From: Trichosphaerium sp. ATCC 40318
Lineage: Eukaryota > Discosea > Flabellinia > Trichosidae
Direction: 5' to 3'
DNA: 26,581 bases
Assembly: GCA_038496445.1 (NCBI GenBank)
Contig: JALMLS010000468.1
Coordinates: 1 to 26,581, forward strand
Numbering within the stretch: position 1 is the stretch's first letter; every line of letters begins with the position of its first letter. The notes under the pieces are model-generated. The model had not been told where the DNA came from and ran no database searches. It saw only the letters and a list, made by a program, of their open reading frames with translations. The position numbers were made by a program, and so were the translations under genes. Below are positions 1-10,242 of the stretch, piece by piece.

Positions 1-603
1 AGATTACGCTTTCTATGTAATCAATATGGTACCTCTATTGTACGTACAACATAATGAAGCTAAGAGCCATACAAACCAGCAAGAGAAAATGACAATGACT
101 GCCAAAGTTTAGGCTTTGTTCTTCATATTTTCTTACTATTATTTTTCGCACATCTGCTAGCACAATACTGCAGCTATTATTAAAGCATTGCTGTAGTTTT
201 CTTGTGGCAGTATATGCGATGCTTTCAGTAGAATGTACTCATGCTGTTCTGTTAGATAAACTGGAAGAAGACAATAATAAAAGTTTCCTCACAAGAAGCA
301 GAAGAAATTGAAGTATTACCTCTGTTACATGCAGCAATTAAAGAAAAAATATAGAACTAATACGCTTTCTACTTGCACGTGATTGTTAAGTTTTGGTTTT
401 TTCTATGTTCTTTTTGTAGACACCTATTGTCTAACAGGGTACTGTAGGAATCAGGAGTTAATTTTTATGCGAAAAGAAAACGCCATGTAGAAGTCTGCGG
501 TGAAGTAATTATAGATCTGAATGACGACGCACTTGAATGGGCTAAGGAAAGTAAATTTCAATTAGGTATTACTTTGTTGGAAGAACACAATGCAAAGCAG
601 TAA
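1..603 (+). pseudogene. Ankyrin-repeat-like gene, 3' part, left-arm copy (broken)
   Basis: Mirror of the minus-strand gene at 7334-8106; the 5' part lies outside the window. Visible pieces are a first exon end at about 1-40, a segment from about 153 to 290 with MLSVECTHAVLLDKLEEDN, an ankyrin-like piece LLHAAIKEK followed by NIELIRFLLARD at about 310-385, and a last exon ending ALEWAKESKFQLGITLLEE with stop TAA at 601-603. The ankyrin piece needs a frameshift here because the A run at 344-349 has six A, while the right arm has seven. A further single-base loss lies near 424. So this copy looks damaged relative to its partner. Confidence 0.5.
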
Positions 604-1289
604 CCAAAGTTGTAACCTCTAATCAATAAACACAAAGGAATCATGGAAGACGATAGATTTATTGCTAGCTCTACAATAAGTTTGAGAATTACTCCCTTTT
701 GTAATTAACCCTTAAACATGGACATGCATCAAGAAATGGAATTTGCTATTGCACAGTCCTCCACGGTATTGTGGTAGCCTCGTGCTACTTTGCAAGCTAT
801 ATACCACTAGCATATCCTTATGGAGTACTTTACGTGTGCATAAGAACAGAAAGTCACGTGCGTACTACAAATCGTGGCTGTAAAAAAGTAGGCTAAACAA
901 GTCACGTGGCATGATATTTTCAGGATGTCCTACAATCACTGCAGGCTCACAGAAACGTCTTAGCATACAAACAGACAATAGCGGAGTTGGAAACCGCTCT
1001 ATTGGCTGTAAAAGTTTACGAAGGTCACGACTAAAATAGAATAACAAATGACAATGCGCCAAAGACTAAAGCTGCAGCAATCTGTTTGATGGAATCTCAT
1101 GGTGTCCATTTAATTGGAAGTAACATTGTAATTTTTTAGTTTAGTTATCTTTCTAGTAGTAGTTATTGTACACATTGTGGAATTCTTTTTTTTTCCCCTA
1201 TACATTAATTAGATATTGTCATTTCAGAAATAATGCATTAGGTAACTCGAGTGAAACAAACAATACACTAATCAACCATTCACTACAGT

Positions 1290-1510
1290 GAACATTGTTG
1301 TTAAACGACTTTGGATCGAACGATAAATCATCTCAAACGATAAAAATTTGAACTTGATTGAAACGATTTCAAATAAAAACACTTGATCTTGAATCTAGTT
1401 TTTAACCTTAAGGTAAAAGTCTCAATCAAGACCAAACGTTTCTCGATTGAAATCATGTATCTCATCTAGCGCAAACGGTTTCAATCAAGATCAAATGTTT
1501 TTTTTTTGAA
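1290..1510. repeat. MITE-like inverted subrepeat, left-arm copy
   Basis: A cluster of short related units: TTTGAACTTGATTGAAAC at 1347-1364 is the reverse complement, with one mismatch, of GTTTCAATCAAGATCAAA at 1478-1495, and further variants (TCTCAATCAAGACCAAACG, GATTGAAATCATG) lie between. The region has no coding potential. It resembles a small non-autonomous element or a degenerate array of a 20-bp unit. The mirror copy is at about 6430-6650. Confidence 0.55.
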
Positions 1511-2349
1511 AGCGTGTACCTTATTCACTAGTTGTTTGGCAAAGTTTGATACGGTATAATGTATAGCACTGTCAGTAAATATGGTATTTTGCAACACCTT
1601 GCTTTGGTATGTCTGCAAACATTTCATGTACGTTATAAACCTTTACAAAAACAAGAGATAGCAAGCACTATAAATGGACTGCTAGGTCCAATGATTTGGC
1701 CTAATCTCTTGACGTTTAGAATGAAAGTAATGAATAGTGTTCTTATTTGAACACTTCCTGTTCGCTGAACATGAAGACATATTACTTAATAATCTGGAAC
1801 TGGTTATATCCCTAAAATTGCCACCTGTAGCACTGAGATTCACGGATTTTATGAGTTTAGAGTTAGAAAAGTTGAGATTTTGATCACGTTCGCTTTAACT
1901 TAAGGGAGGCGCTTAAGTTGGTCGGATAATTCACAACAGTATTGTCCGTTTCGCCATTTTAAAGTAATACTACCCTTGCACTCAGTCTGTACCAACGAAC
2001 ACTGACACCCAGGGACATTTTCGACTCTCGCCTATTGTCACTTCTAATTCAAATAATAGCCAACTTTTGTTGAACTCAGTATGTTCAAATTAGCACTTAC
2101 TCAATGGTAAGAACATTACTCTACTACAAATCAAAGGTATGTTAACAAACAGAAAACAAAATTAATGAAGTCTTGAACTCTACGTTTGCTGACACTACGC
2201 GGGTGAGTTTACTTGTATTTGATGTAAAAAAAAAAGAAATGTTGCATTTTACTTTTATTTGTGTGACCCAATATCTACATTCCATGCTTCTGGAGCATGG
2301 CTTATGCAAAAGCTATTGCAATCGCCGACTTGAATTCATACTTTGTAGA

Positions 2350-3200
2350 CAAATGTATACTTGCTGTGCAACGTCAATGTTATCCTGAACACTTCCAAAA
2401 GAATCACTATCTGAATCATAACCATTTTTTTCAGCACATTTGAATTCTTCCTGTCTTTTTAGTTCTTGTAGAAAGATAACAACACTATTTGATATGTAAC
2501 GCCTTTGCTTTGGTTGGTCTTTCAAATATGATCTGTAAAAAACCAGTGAGATTAGGTACTATCTAACCAACAATGGGATGAAGTATTAAATGCTCAAAAA
2601 AAACGTCAGAAATGCCCACATAAAGAAAGTGGAGATTGTAACTTTAAAAACATGTCCACGGTTTAGAAAAGGATTCACGTGTTGTAGTTATCTTTTCAAA
2701 GATATAGGAGTTTTCACAATGCTAGTGTAAACGTCTCAATGTAAAAACAACAGAAACTGGTTTGCTCCAAAACACTTGCCTGAAACAGTCTATGGACAGT
2801 AATGTTTCTAGAGCAGTAACCTTAACTATATCCTGATCACTATTCGATAGTACATACTTTATGACAGTGATAATACTGCTTGCATGCTTGATAGCCAGTG
2901 TTTGGGATGCCTAAGACAAAAATCTCAATATTATCTTAACTTTAAGATAGTTCAATAGTTCAATGCAAATATAATGGCTAAGTAGCACTATCTAGTATTG
3001 TGAAGCTGTAAATAAAGATGATGATGGATGAATGTACCTCTACACCACATTGTATTAGTTTGATAGCTTGGAGTTGTTTTCTGGTGTTGTTCACACATAA
3101 CTTAAAACACTTTGGGATAATGATACCAAAGAACTCTGGCCATTTTCCATTTGCTAATTCAACCCTTGCAACAGCTTGTAATGGCATAGATTTTGACCTC
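2350..3200 (-). pseudogene. Importin-beta/HEAT-like fragment, left-arm copy
   Basis: Mirror image of the fragment at 4690-5590, read on the minus strand with the same three blocks (about 3197-3040, 2911-2786, 2532-2350). The copies are almost the same, but the left arm differs by a 2-base indel at about 2770 (CCAAAACAC against CCAAAAAGCAC), just at the end of block 2. Confidence 0.45.
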
Positions 3201-3548
3201 ACATAGTTTGTATCACAATTCCATAAGTATAGATCAACAGTCTTTTAATTAGAGCGTCAGATTGTATTATGTTGTAAAAAGGAAAAAGAAACAACATGTA
3301 CTTTTTTTTTTATATCTTCCTTGACCTTCTGATCAAGCATGTGCCATTTCATCTAATTAACTATTTAATATGACTAGCATAGTAGTTATTTTAAAGTGTA
3401 CTGTAGCTTGTATAAGCGAGTTCTTGAAACTGATTGAAGACATTAACATAATTTCTTTGGGTAAGCTGTTGTTCATTGTTAAGCGTAGAAACGCTGTTAA
3501 AACCATTCCCTTAGAGAGATAAAAGTTAGTCAGTACTTAATAAATTAA

Positions 3549-3748
3549 TAAGTTGCAGAAAAAGCATTGATGTGCAAGGCTATCAAGGTCCAACAAAAAA
3601 AATGTTGGTAAAACACGTGATCTCTACTAAAAGTCACCGCCAGAGAAATATGTTAACAAACTTTAGTAGCCGATATGAATCAAGTGTTAATTCTAAAACA
3701 GCGTCACAGTCTTTTTTTGGTTCCACTTTTCAACGATTGCTACAGTAA
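3549..3748 (+). CDS. Unassigned exon, left copy of the gene at the palindrome centre
   Basis: Begins after an acceptor-like TTGCAG near 3559, reads SIDVQGYQGPTKKMLVKHV and ends at TAA 3746-3748. It is the paralogue of the minus-strand exon at 3876-4390 and points towards it, so the two copies are convergent. It stops near the point where the arms lose homology. Function unknown. Confidence 0.35.
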
Positions 3749-4204
3749 CCCCAATAAAAAAAATAGTTACAAAAATATTTCTACTCTGTTCATTGCAACC
3801 GAAGTGTTGAAAGCTAATGTTGTTGTCTTTTTACAAGATTAGTTCTCTAAAACTGTCATCCATTAATGCCCACCTCTACCAACGAATAATTGATCGATTA
3901 GTGAAAAGAAAAGCAGTGCCAAGGCAACTATATAAAAGAATGCTGGGTGTCATGGCATGTGCATTGTACGACAACAGTAACTTAACATATTTGTTAAGCC
4001 GTATACTGTTTCTTCGCAGTACAAGAATGGAAGTAAGCGATGAACAACTTATTAATATACTAAGTGGTTGTAAATGTAGGTACGTGGCATTACTGGATGT
4101 TTTAGATGATAATCTTGTAATAAGACAACAACATTCGTCAACAGGCAATGAGAGAGCTAGAAGAGTTCCAAAACAAAGAATTGGTACGATTAAAACCGCC
4201 AATC
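3749..4204 (+). other. Unique spacer of the palindrome, with an open frame
   Basis: The centre of the inverted repeat is not duplicated. It is open on the plus strand from 3817 to 4209 (130 codons, beginning with a possible acceptor TTTTTACAAG at 3830s) and on the minus strand from 4364 to 3876. The plus reading is rich in Leu, Arg and Ile and looks helical (for example residues LYQRIIDRLVKRK), but I recognise no domain. The minus reading continues a frame that starts inside the right arm. I cannot tell which strand is coding; at most one is likely. Confidence 0.4.
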
Positions 4205-4390
4205 GTTGAAAGTAACCAAAAAACTGTCTGTGACGCTGTTTTGTTGCTTCAACAAGTAACACATATCGTTTACTAAAGTGGTTTGCAATTTCTCTGCGGT
4301 GACTTTTAGTAGAGATCACGTGTTTTACCACCATTTTTTTTGTTGGACCTTGATAGCCTTGCACATCAATGCTTTTTCTGCAACTTATTA
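3876..4390 (-). CDS. Unassigned exon, right copy, running into the spacer
   Basis: The minus strand is open from an acceptor-like TTGCAG at about 4385 to a stop at 3876. It begins SIDVQGYQGPTKKMVVKHV and continues into a basic then hydrophobic tail. The first about 25 residues are nearly the same as the plus-strand exon at 3549-3748 in the left arm; after that the two proteins diverge strongly but keep frame and several residues in common (FS-RY, FFG, FQRL). I recognise no domain. Whether the spacer part is really coding is uncertain because the opposite strand is also open. Confidence 0.35.
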
Positions 4391-4689
4391 ATTTATTAAG
4401 TACTGACTAACTTTTATCTCTCTAAGGGAATGGTTTTAACAGCGTTTCTACGCTTAACAATGAACAACAGCTTACCCAAAGAAATTATGTTAATGTCTTC
4501 AATCAGTTTCAAGAACTCGCTTATACAAGCTACAGTACACTTTAAAATAACTACTATGCTAGTCATATTAAATAGTTAATTAGATGAAATGGCACATGCT
4601 TGATCAGAAGGTCAAGGAAGATATTAAAAAAAAAGTACATGTTGTTTCTTTTTCCTTTTTACAACATAATACAATCTGACGCTCTAATT

Positions 4690-5590
4690 AAAAGACTGTT
4701 GATCTATACTTATGGAATTGTGATACAAACTATGTGAGGTCAAAATCTATGCCATTACAAGCTGTTGCAAGGGTTGAATTAGCAAATGGAAAATGGCCAG
4801 AGTTCTTTGGTATCATTATCCCAAAGTGTTTTAAGTTATGTGTGAACAACACCAGAAAACAACTCCAAGCTATCAAACTAATACAATGTGGTGTAGAGGT
4901 ACATTCATCCATCATCATCTTTATTTACAGCTTCACAATACTAGATAGTGCTACTTAGCCATTATATTTGCATTGAACTATTGAACTATCTTAAAGTTAA
5001 GATAATATTGAGATTTTTGTCTTAGGCATCCCAAACACTGGCTATCAAGCATGCAAGCAGTATTATCACTGTCATAAAGTATGTACTATCGAATAGTGAT
5101 CAGGATATAGTTAAGGTTACTGCTCTAGAAACATTACTGTCCATAGACTGTTTCAGGCAAGTGCTTTTTGGAGCAAACCAGTTTCTGTTGTTTTTACATT
5201 GAGACGTTTACACTAGCATTGTGAAAACTCCTATATCTTTGAAAAGATAACTACAACACGTGAATCCTTTTCTAAACCGTGGACATGTTTTTAAAGTTAC
5301 AATCTCCACTTTCTTTATGTGGGCATTTCTGACGTTTTTTTTGAGCATTTAATACTTCATCCCATTGTTGGTTAGATAGTACCTAATCTCACTGGTTTTT
5401 TACAGATCATATTTGAAAGACCAACCAAAGCAAAGGCGTTACATATCAAATAGTGTTGTTATCTTTCTACAAGAACTAAAAAGACAGGAAGAATTCAAAT
5501 GTGCTGAAAAAAATGGTTATGATTCAGATAGTGATTCTTTTGGAAGTGTTCAGGATAACATTGACGTTGCACAGCAAGTATACATTTGTC
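4690..5590 (+). pseudogene. Importin-beta/HEAT-repeat-like gene fragment, right arm
   Basis: Three exon-like blocks appear in the order expected for importin beta. Block 1 (about 4740-4896) has QAVARVELANGKWPEFF, like the importin-beta 'IAxIExPxGxWPEL' helix pair, and ends at a GTACAT donor. Block 2 (5026-5152) has DIVKVTALETLLSIDCF, like the next HEAT repeat; it ends in AG|GCAAGT, a textbook GC-AG type donor. Block 3 (about 5406-5590) has FLQELKRQEE followed by an acidic DSDSDSFG and AQQVYICLQ, like the 'LLxxLxKQEE-D/E-rich-W-AAxxCL' stretch. Full importin beta is about 850-880 residues, so this would be a small part. Stops lie between blocks and the ends are unclear, so I call it a fragment or pseudogene. 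Confidence 0.5.
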
Positions 5591-6429
5591 TACAAAGTAT
5601 GAATTCAAGTCGGCGATTGCAATAGCTTTTGCATAAGCCATGCTCCAGAAGCATGGAATGTAGATATTGGGTCACACAAATAAAAGTAAAATGCAACATT
5701 TCTTTTTTTTTTACATCAAATACAAGTAAACTCACCCGCGTAGTGTCAGCAAACGTAGAGTTCAAGACTTCATTAATTTTGTTTTCTGTTTGTTAACATA
5801 CCTTTGATTTGTAGTAGAGTAATGTTCTTACCATTGAGTAAGTGCTAATTTGAACATACTGAGTTCAACAAAAGTTGGCTATTATTTGAATTAGAAGTGA
5901 CAATAGGCGAGAGTCGAAAATGTCCCTGGGTGTCAGTGTTCGTTGGTACAGACTGAGTGCAAGGGTAGTATTACTTTAAAATGGCGAAACGGACAATACT
6001 GTTGTGAATTATCCGACCAACTTAAGCGCCTCCCTTAAGTTAAAGCGAACGTGATCAAAATCTCAACTTTTCTAACTCTAAACTCATAAAATCCGTGAAT
6101 CTCAGTGCTACAGGTGGCAATTTTAGGGATATAATCAGTTCCAGATTATTAAGTAATATGTCTTCATGTTCAGCGAACAGGAAGTGTTCAAATAAGAACA
6201 CTATTCATTACTTTCATTCTAAACGTCAAGAGATTAGGCCAAATCATTGGACCTAGCAGTCCATTTATAGTGCTTGCTATCTCTTGTTTTTGTAAAGGTT
6301 TATAACGTACATGAAATGTTTGCAGACATACCAAAGCAAGGTGTTGCAAAATACCATATTTACTGACAGTGCTATACATTATACCGTATCAAACTTTGCC
6401 AAACAACTAGTGAATAAGGTACACGCTTT

Positions 6430-6650
6430 CAAAAAAAAAACATTTGATCTTGATTGAAACCGTTTGCGTTAGATGAGATACATGATTTCAATCGATAAAC
6501 GTTTGGTCTTGATTGAGACTTTTACCTTAAGGTTAAAAACTAGATTCAAGATCAAGTGTTTTTATTTGAAATCGTTTCAATCAAGTTCAAATGTTTATCG
6601 TTTGAGATGATTTATCGTTCGATCCAAAGTCGTTTAACAACAATGTTCAC
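6430..6650. repeat. MITE-like inverted subrepeat, right-arm copy
   Basis: Mirror of 1290-1510 with the same CTTGATTGAAAC / GTTTCAATCAAG units. It differs from the left copy at several bases in about 200, more than the flanking arm sequence that I compared. Confidence 0.55.
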
Positions 6651-6903
6651 TGTAGTGAATGCTTGATTAGTGTATTGTCTGTTTCACTCGAGTTACCCAA
6701 TGCATTATTTCTGAAATGACAATATCTAATTAATGTATAGGGGAAAAAAAAAGAATTCCACAATGTACAATAACTACTACTAGAAAGATAACTAAACTAA
6801 AAAATTACAATGTTACTTCCAATTAAATGGACACCATGAGATTCCATCAAACAGATTGCTGCAGCTTTAGTCTTTGGCGCATTGTCATTTGTTATTCTAT
6901 TTT

Positions 6904-7083
6904 AGTCGTGACCTTCGTAAACTTTTACAGCCAATAGAGCGGTTTCCAACTCCGCTATTGTCTGTTTGTATGCTAAGACGTTTCTGTGAGCCTGCAGTGA
7001 TTGTAGGACATCCTGAAAATATCATGCCACGTGACTTGTTTAGCCTACTTTTTTACAGCCACCGATTTGTAGTACGCACGTGA
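6904..7083 (+). CDS. Unassigned exon in right arm (mirrored at 876-1033 on the minus strand)
   Basis: After an acceptor (TTCTATTTTAG ending at 6905) the plus strand reads DLRKLLQPIERFPTPLLSV, then MLRRFCEPAVIVGHPENI, to a stop at 7081-7083. The composition looks protein-like but I recognise no family. The left-arm copy has a one-base indel near 870 that changes the last residues. It probably belongs to a multi-exon gene whose other exons I cannot assign. Confidence 0.3.
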   Translation, partial: SRDLRKLLQPIERFPTPLLSVCMLRRFCEPAVIVGHPENIMPRDLFSLLFYSHRFVVRT

Positions 7084-7333
7084 CTTTCTGTTCTTATGCA
7101 CACGTAAAGTACTCCATAAGGATATGCTAGTGGTATATAGCTTGCAAAGTAGCACGAGGCTACCACAATACCGTGGAGGACTGTGCAATAGCAAATTCCA
7201 TTTCTTGATGCATGTCCATGTTTAAGGGTTAATTACAAAAGGGAGTAATTCTCAAACTTATTGTAGAGCTAGCAATAAATCTATCGTCTTCCATGATTCC
7301 TTTGTGTTTATTGATTAGAGGTTACAACTTTGG

Positions 7334-8106
7334 TTACTGCTTTGCATTGTGTTCTTCCAACAAAGTAATACCTAATTGAAATTTACTTTCCTTAGCCCAT
7401 TCAAGTGCGTCGTCATTCAGATCTATAATTACTTCACCGCAGACTTCTACATGGCGTTTTCTTTTCGCATAAAAATTAACTCCTGATTCCTACAGTACCC
7501 TGTTAGACAATAGGTTGTCTACAAAAAGAACATAGAAAAAACCAAAACTTAACAATCACGTGCAAGTAGAAAGCGTATTAGTTCTATATTTTTTTCTTTA
7601 ATTGCTGCATGTAACAGAGGTAATACTTCAATTTCTTCTGCTTCTTGTGAGGAAACTTTTATTATTGTCTTCTTCCAGTTTATCTAACAGAACAGCATGA
7701 GTACATTCTACTGAAAGCATCGCATATACTGCCACAAGAAAACTACAGCAATGCTTTAATAATAGCTGCAGTATTGTGCTAGCAGATGTGCGAAAAATAA
7801 TAGTAAGAAAATATGAAGAACAAAGCCTAAACTTTGGCAGTCATTGTCATTTTCTCTTGCTGGTTTGTATGGCTCTTAGCTTCATTATGTTGTACGTACA
7901 ATAGAGGTACCATATTGATTACATAGAAAGCGTAATCTGTCAACTTTGGAGTTCTTTACATGAACAAATACAAACGGCTCAATAGTCTTTGTTATCCTCA
8001 CATAATGAGTTCTTACTATTTTTGCCACGCTTAGATTAGACTCAAATATGACTATGCTCCAATACACACTAACACAGCTAGCTGCTTGTATTGTTTTATC
8101 GTCCAT
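7334..8106 (-). CDS. Ankyrin-repeat-like protein, right-arm copy (several exons, partly resolved)
   Basis: Read on the minus strand from an ATG at 8106 (MDDKTIQAASCVSV) to TAA at 7334-7336. The first exon crosses the end of the repeat arm at 7938 and stops at a GTACGT donor near 7897. Later exons contain LPLLHAAIKEKNIELIRFLL, which matches the ankyrin pattern (LHxAxxxxxxxxxxxLL), and a C-terminal ALEWAKESKFQLGITLLEEH, which fits another half-repeat. Here the seven-T run at 7589-7595 keeps the ankyrin frame open, unlike the left copy. A frame change near 7645 remains unexplained, so the gene may be decayed too. Function would be a protein-protein interaction scaffold at most; assignment rests on a short match. 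Confidence 0.45.
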
Positions 8107-8477
8107 TCCTTGGAATATAATCACTAAAATCTAAAATAACTATTAAAGAGGTTATTAATGCTTATTGATTACCTCAGGAAGCTTTAACGGATTTAATGTT
8201 GTCATCAAAAGGTATGCTTGCTTTATACGTTCAATACTATGAGCGCATTTAAGTCTATTTCCATTTATCTGTAAACCGTTCAATGAATGTTATGTTCTAA
8301 GATACCTTTTGAGCACATTTAATTTCGACATCAAGCTAGTGACTAGTAGTTGTAAGTTGTTTAATCGGTAATAATACTAAAATACAGTAAAAGCAAAAAA
8401 ATAACGTAAACGCATTGTCACGTAACAAAAGGCGTACAGTTTTTGGAATTTAAGATTCGTAAAGTTGAATACAAATT
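8107..8477. other. Intergenic, nothing recognised
   Basis: About 370 bases of AT-rich sequence upstream of the ankyrin-like minus-strand gene and of the possible plus-strand gene at 8478. No open frame of note, no repeat or RNA gene seen. Confidence 0.5.
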
Positions 8478-8926
8478 ATGTTGTTGAAAAGCTCGCCACC
8501 ATTTACCAGACATGCTTCTACCTCTTCGTCATGTCCTGCTACTGAGCATACAAACATCAAGACAACAGAAAGAGTGGTCAGTGATAACATAGTCGTTGGA
8601 GAAAAGGTGTTCATTGTGAGTAAAATAGTTCCTTTGTTCAATCATAGATATTATTTCAACTGGAAAGAAATTTATGAGGTAAATTTGGAATGTACAATGT
8701 TGTTCCTATCATAAAAGCCTTTGTCAAACAACATGGATCCTTGTGCTTGGATTGTCTTTACAAAAGCTAAACAAATTACCGTTAGAGAATTTTTCTCTAA
8801 GCAGTTGAAGAAAAAGTAAAAAATGTGTCAGTGACACAGCAGTCAGCTACTCACCTGAAACTGCCGTATGCGATAGGTTAAGGTTTGTATTTCAAGGGGA
8901 AGATCTTAACAGAGATGCACAATAAG
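8478..8926 (+). CDS. Possible small multi-exon gene, structure unresolved
   Basis: Plus-strand blocks look coding: 8478-8615 from ATG, with TTERVVSDNIVVGEKVFI before a GTGAGT donor at 8616; about 8735-8818 with MDPCAWIVFTKAKQITVREF; and 8843-8926 with PETAVCDRLRFVFQGEDLN before TAA. The blocks cannot be joined cleanly with standard splice sites. A competing frame (VPIIKAFVKQHGSLCLDCL) also reads well at 8710-8780. The opposite strand at 8450-8641 encodes a signal-peptide-like start, but that is probably a shadow. No family recognised. Confidence 0.3.
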
Positions 8927-9119
8927 TACATTATATGCAATTATCATAGGAAATATGTGCCTTGCTCTTTTCAGCAAAAAAGGAACTTTTAATGCCTTAT
9001 TTAAGAGCAGCAACACCTTTTTCTGTCAAATGAATGGGCCAGATCTGCTTAAACAGTAATGTACTACTTATCCCTGATATCCGCAAACAACGCCGTTTAG
9101 AAACAATTTTGTTCACTAT

Positions 9120-9218
9120 CTTATGCAACATCCCAAACAGCCAAAAATGATGCATACATACTACACGTGCATGTTGAATACAATACATCATTTCTGGCTG
9201 TTTGGGATGTTGCATAAG
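9120..9218. repeat. Near-perfect hairpin, 33-bp stem and 33-nt loop
   Basis: Bases 9120-9152 and 9186-9218 are reverse complements with one mismatch (A at 9144 against C at 9194). The stem begins CTTATGCAACATCCCAAACA. The 33-base loop contains CACGTG at 9164-9169. A transcript would fold into an almost perfect 33-bp duplex. It could be a tiny fold-back element, a small-RNA precursor or a cruciform-forming site; I cannot choose. Confidence 0.9.
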
Positions 9219-9639
9219 TTAGAAAGAGGAAAAAAACTGTAAACATTTTTGGAAAAAGTGCACTACAACAAATGAAAAGCGGTTAACTCGGTTTTATATC
9301 GCTAATCAAGATCAATAAGCTGAACTTGACGTTTTTGCGGAGCCACGACTAACGTTTTAGTGTGCACAATCATGTTCGATGCACTACTACTCTTTATACA
9401 CTTTCAAGGTATAAATGATGAACAAAAATAACCTAGCTAGAAGATTTTCACATTTTACAATAACGTCATACCATAAAAACAGTAAAACGTATTTATTTTT
9501 TCTCACGGCTACAGGTTTATATTAAGCTCTCATACTTACTGTGTAGATTCAAAGCATGCAGTGCTTACACCGCAGCACATTCAACTGCTTAGCGAAAAAT
9601 TCTCTATAACTTTGAGGCTACAGTAAATATGCATGACGT

Positions 9640-9720
9640 CAAGCTATTTGGAGCTAATTAACCCAGTACTAAAAGAAAACTGTTCTGATTTATTTGAAGA
9701 ACGCGTAATGCTGACTTTTT
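9640..9720 (+). repeat. Dispersed repeat, copy A
   Basis: About 80 bases beginning CAAGCTATTTGGAGCTAATT match, in inverted orientation, 17026-17103 just after the beta-helix gene. The first about 36 bases match at 33 positions; the remainder (containing GATTTATTTGAAGAACG) matches with small gaps. This copy may be what is left of a second beta-helix-type locus or of a mobile repeat. Confidence 0.7.
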
Positions 9721-9844
9721 GTACCTGTACAAATCAAAGATCAATGGTATGAACACCAGACTGTGCCTTGATATGTTACACAACATCCATACAAATTGTA
9801 AAGCTTGATTGAATGAACACCAGCAAAATGCTTTGACAATATCA

Positions 9845-10122
9845 TCAGGTTTGAGAAGCCGCTAAACGTGCTTGATTAGTATGGCGTAGGATGTATTCTA
9901 AAATCTCTGTTGGGAAGTCTAATATGCTTACCTGTGCACAATTGGATATATTAGAACATAGTAATAAGTGTAAGAACTTACAAAACTTAAGGGACCCGTC
10001 AGATCTGACTATACTCGAAAACCAAAAGGCACAAACAACAGATTGGGCTGGATTACTTCTTATGTTAGTACACGTAAAATGATATTTGCCTTTGCGCAGA
10101 GCATGCACTTTCATGCTCTGCC
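9845..10122 (-). CDS. Weak F-box-like ORF
   Basis: On the minus strand an open frame from ATG at 10114 to TGA at 9845-9847 ends with LDFPTEILEYILRH, which resembles the start of an F-box (LPxEILxxIL). Real F-boxes are usually N-terminal and about 45 residues long; here the frame stops after about half of one, so it may be a relic, or further exons lie downstream. It would be transcribed away from the Roco gene at 10,243. Low confidence that it is a gene. Confidence 0.2.
10096..10121. repeat. Short perfect hairpin (10-bp stem, 6-nt loop)
   Basis: GCAGAGCATG and CATGCTCTGC flank CACTTT. It is GC-rich against its surroundings and lies about 120 bases before the start of the Roco gene, inside the weak minus-strand ORF. 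Confidence 0.8.
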
Positions 10123-10242
10123 GTTTTAGAACCAAGGTTCTACCAAAAATAGACAGCAACGTAGTTTGTAGAAAAAAAATGTAGCCAGTAAAGTACATTA
10201 AGGAAAGTCACATGACTAACAGTTGCCTAGTTACAAAATACC

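Larger units (their letters stand above)
1..3748. repeat. Left arm of a large inverted repeat
   Basis: This stretch is the reverse complement of roughly 4205-7938. Base 1 (AGATTACG...) pairs with base 7938, and pairing can be followed by eye at many anchor points (376 with 7562, 855 with 7082, 2676 with 5262, 3614 with 4322). Stretches compared directly differ by scattered substitutions and 1-2 base indels, roughly 1-3 percent, so the arms are not identical. Identity falls sharply inside about 3640-3748. Because base 1 already pairs, the arm continues outside the window. The copies of genes inside it are listed separately. Confidence 0.95.
4205..7938. repeat. Right arm of the large inverted repeat
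   Basis: Mirror copy of bases 1-3748, separated from it by about 456 bases of unique sequence. In two places it keeps a reading frame that the left arm has lost: a run of seven T at 7589-7595 where the left arm has six A, and an extra base near 7515. Sequence beyond 7938 (rest of the ankyrin-like gene) would pair with DNA left of the window if the palindrome continues. Confidence 0.95.
8927..9842. other. Intergenic stretch with hairpin and dispersed repeat
   Basis: No gene that I can support. It contains the long hairpin at 9120-9218 and a copy of a dispersed repeat at 9640-9720, listed separately. The rest is AT-rich without clear features. Confidence 0.5.

Noticed and set aside
1559-1750. 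63-codon ORF mirrored at 6188-6379
   Set aside because: No domain, no splice context, and low-complexity neighbourhood; probably chance within the repeat arms.
1-7938. Whole palindrome as a pure assembly or fold-back artefact
   Set aside because: The arms differ by many substitutions and indels and the centre is diverged over more than 100 bases, which a single-molecule artefact would not give. A haplotype mis-join is not excluded.
8450-8641. Minus-strand ORF with a signal-peptide-like start
   Set aside because: It lies opposite a more convincing plus-strand block that ends at a GTGAGT donor; hydrophobic starts arise easily by chance.
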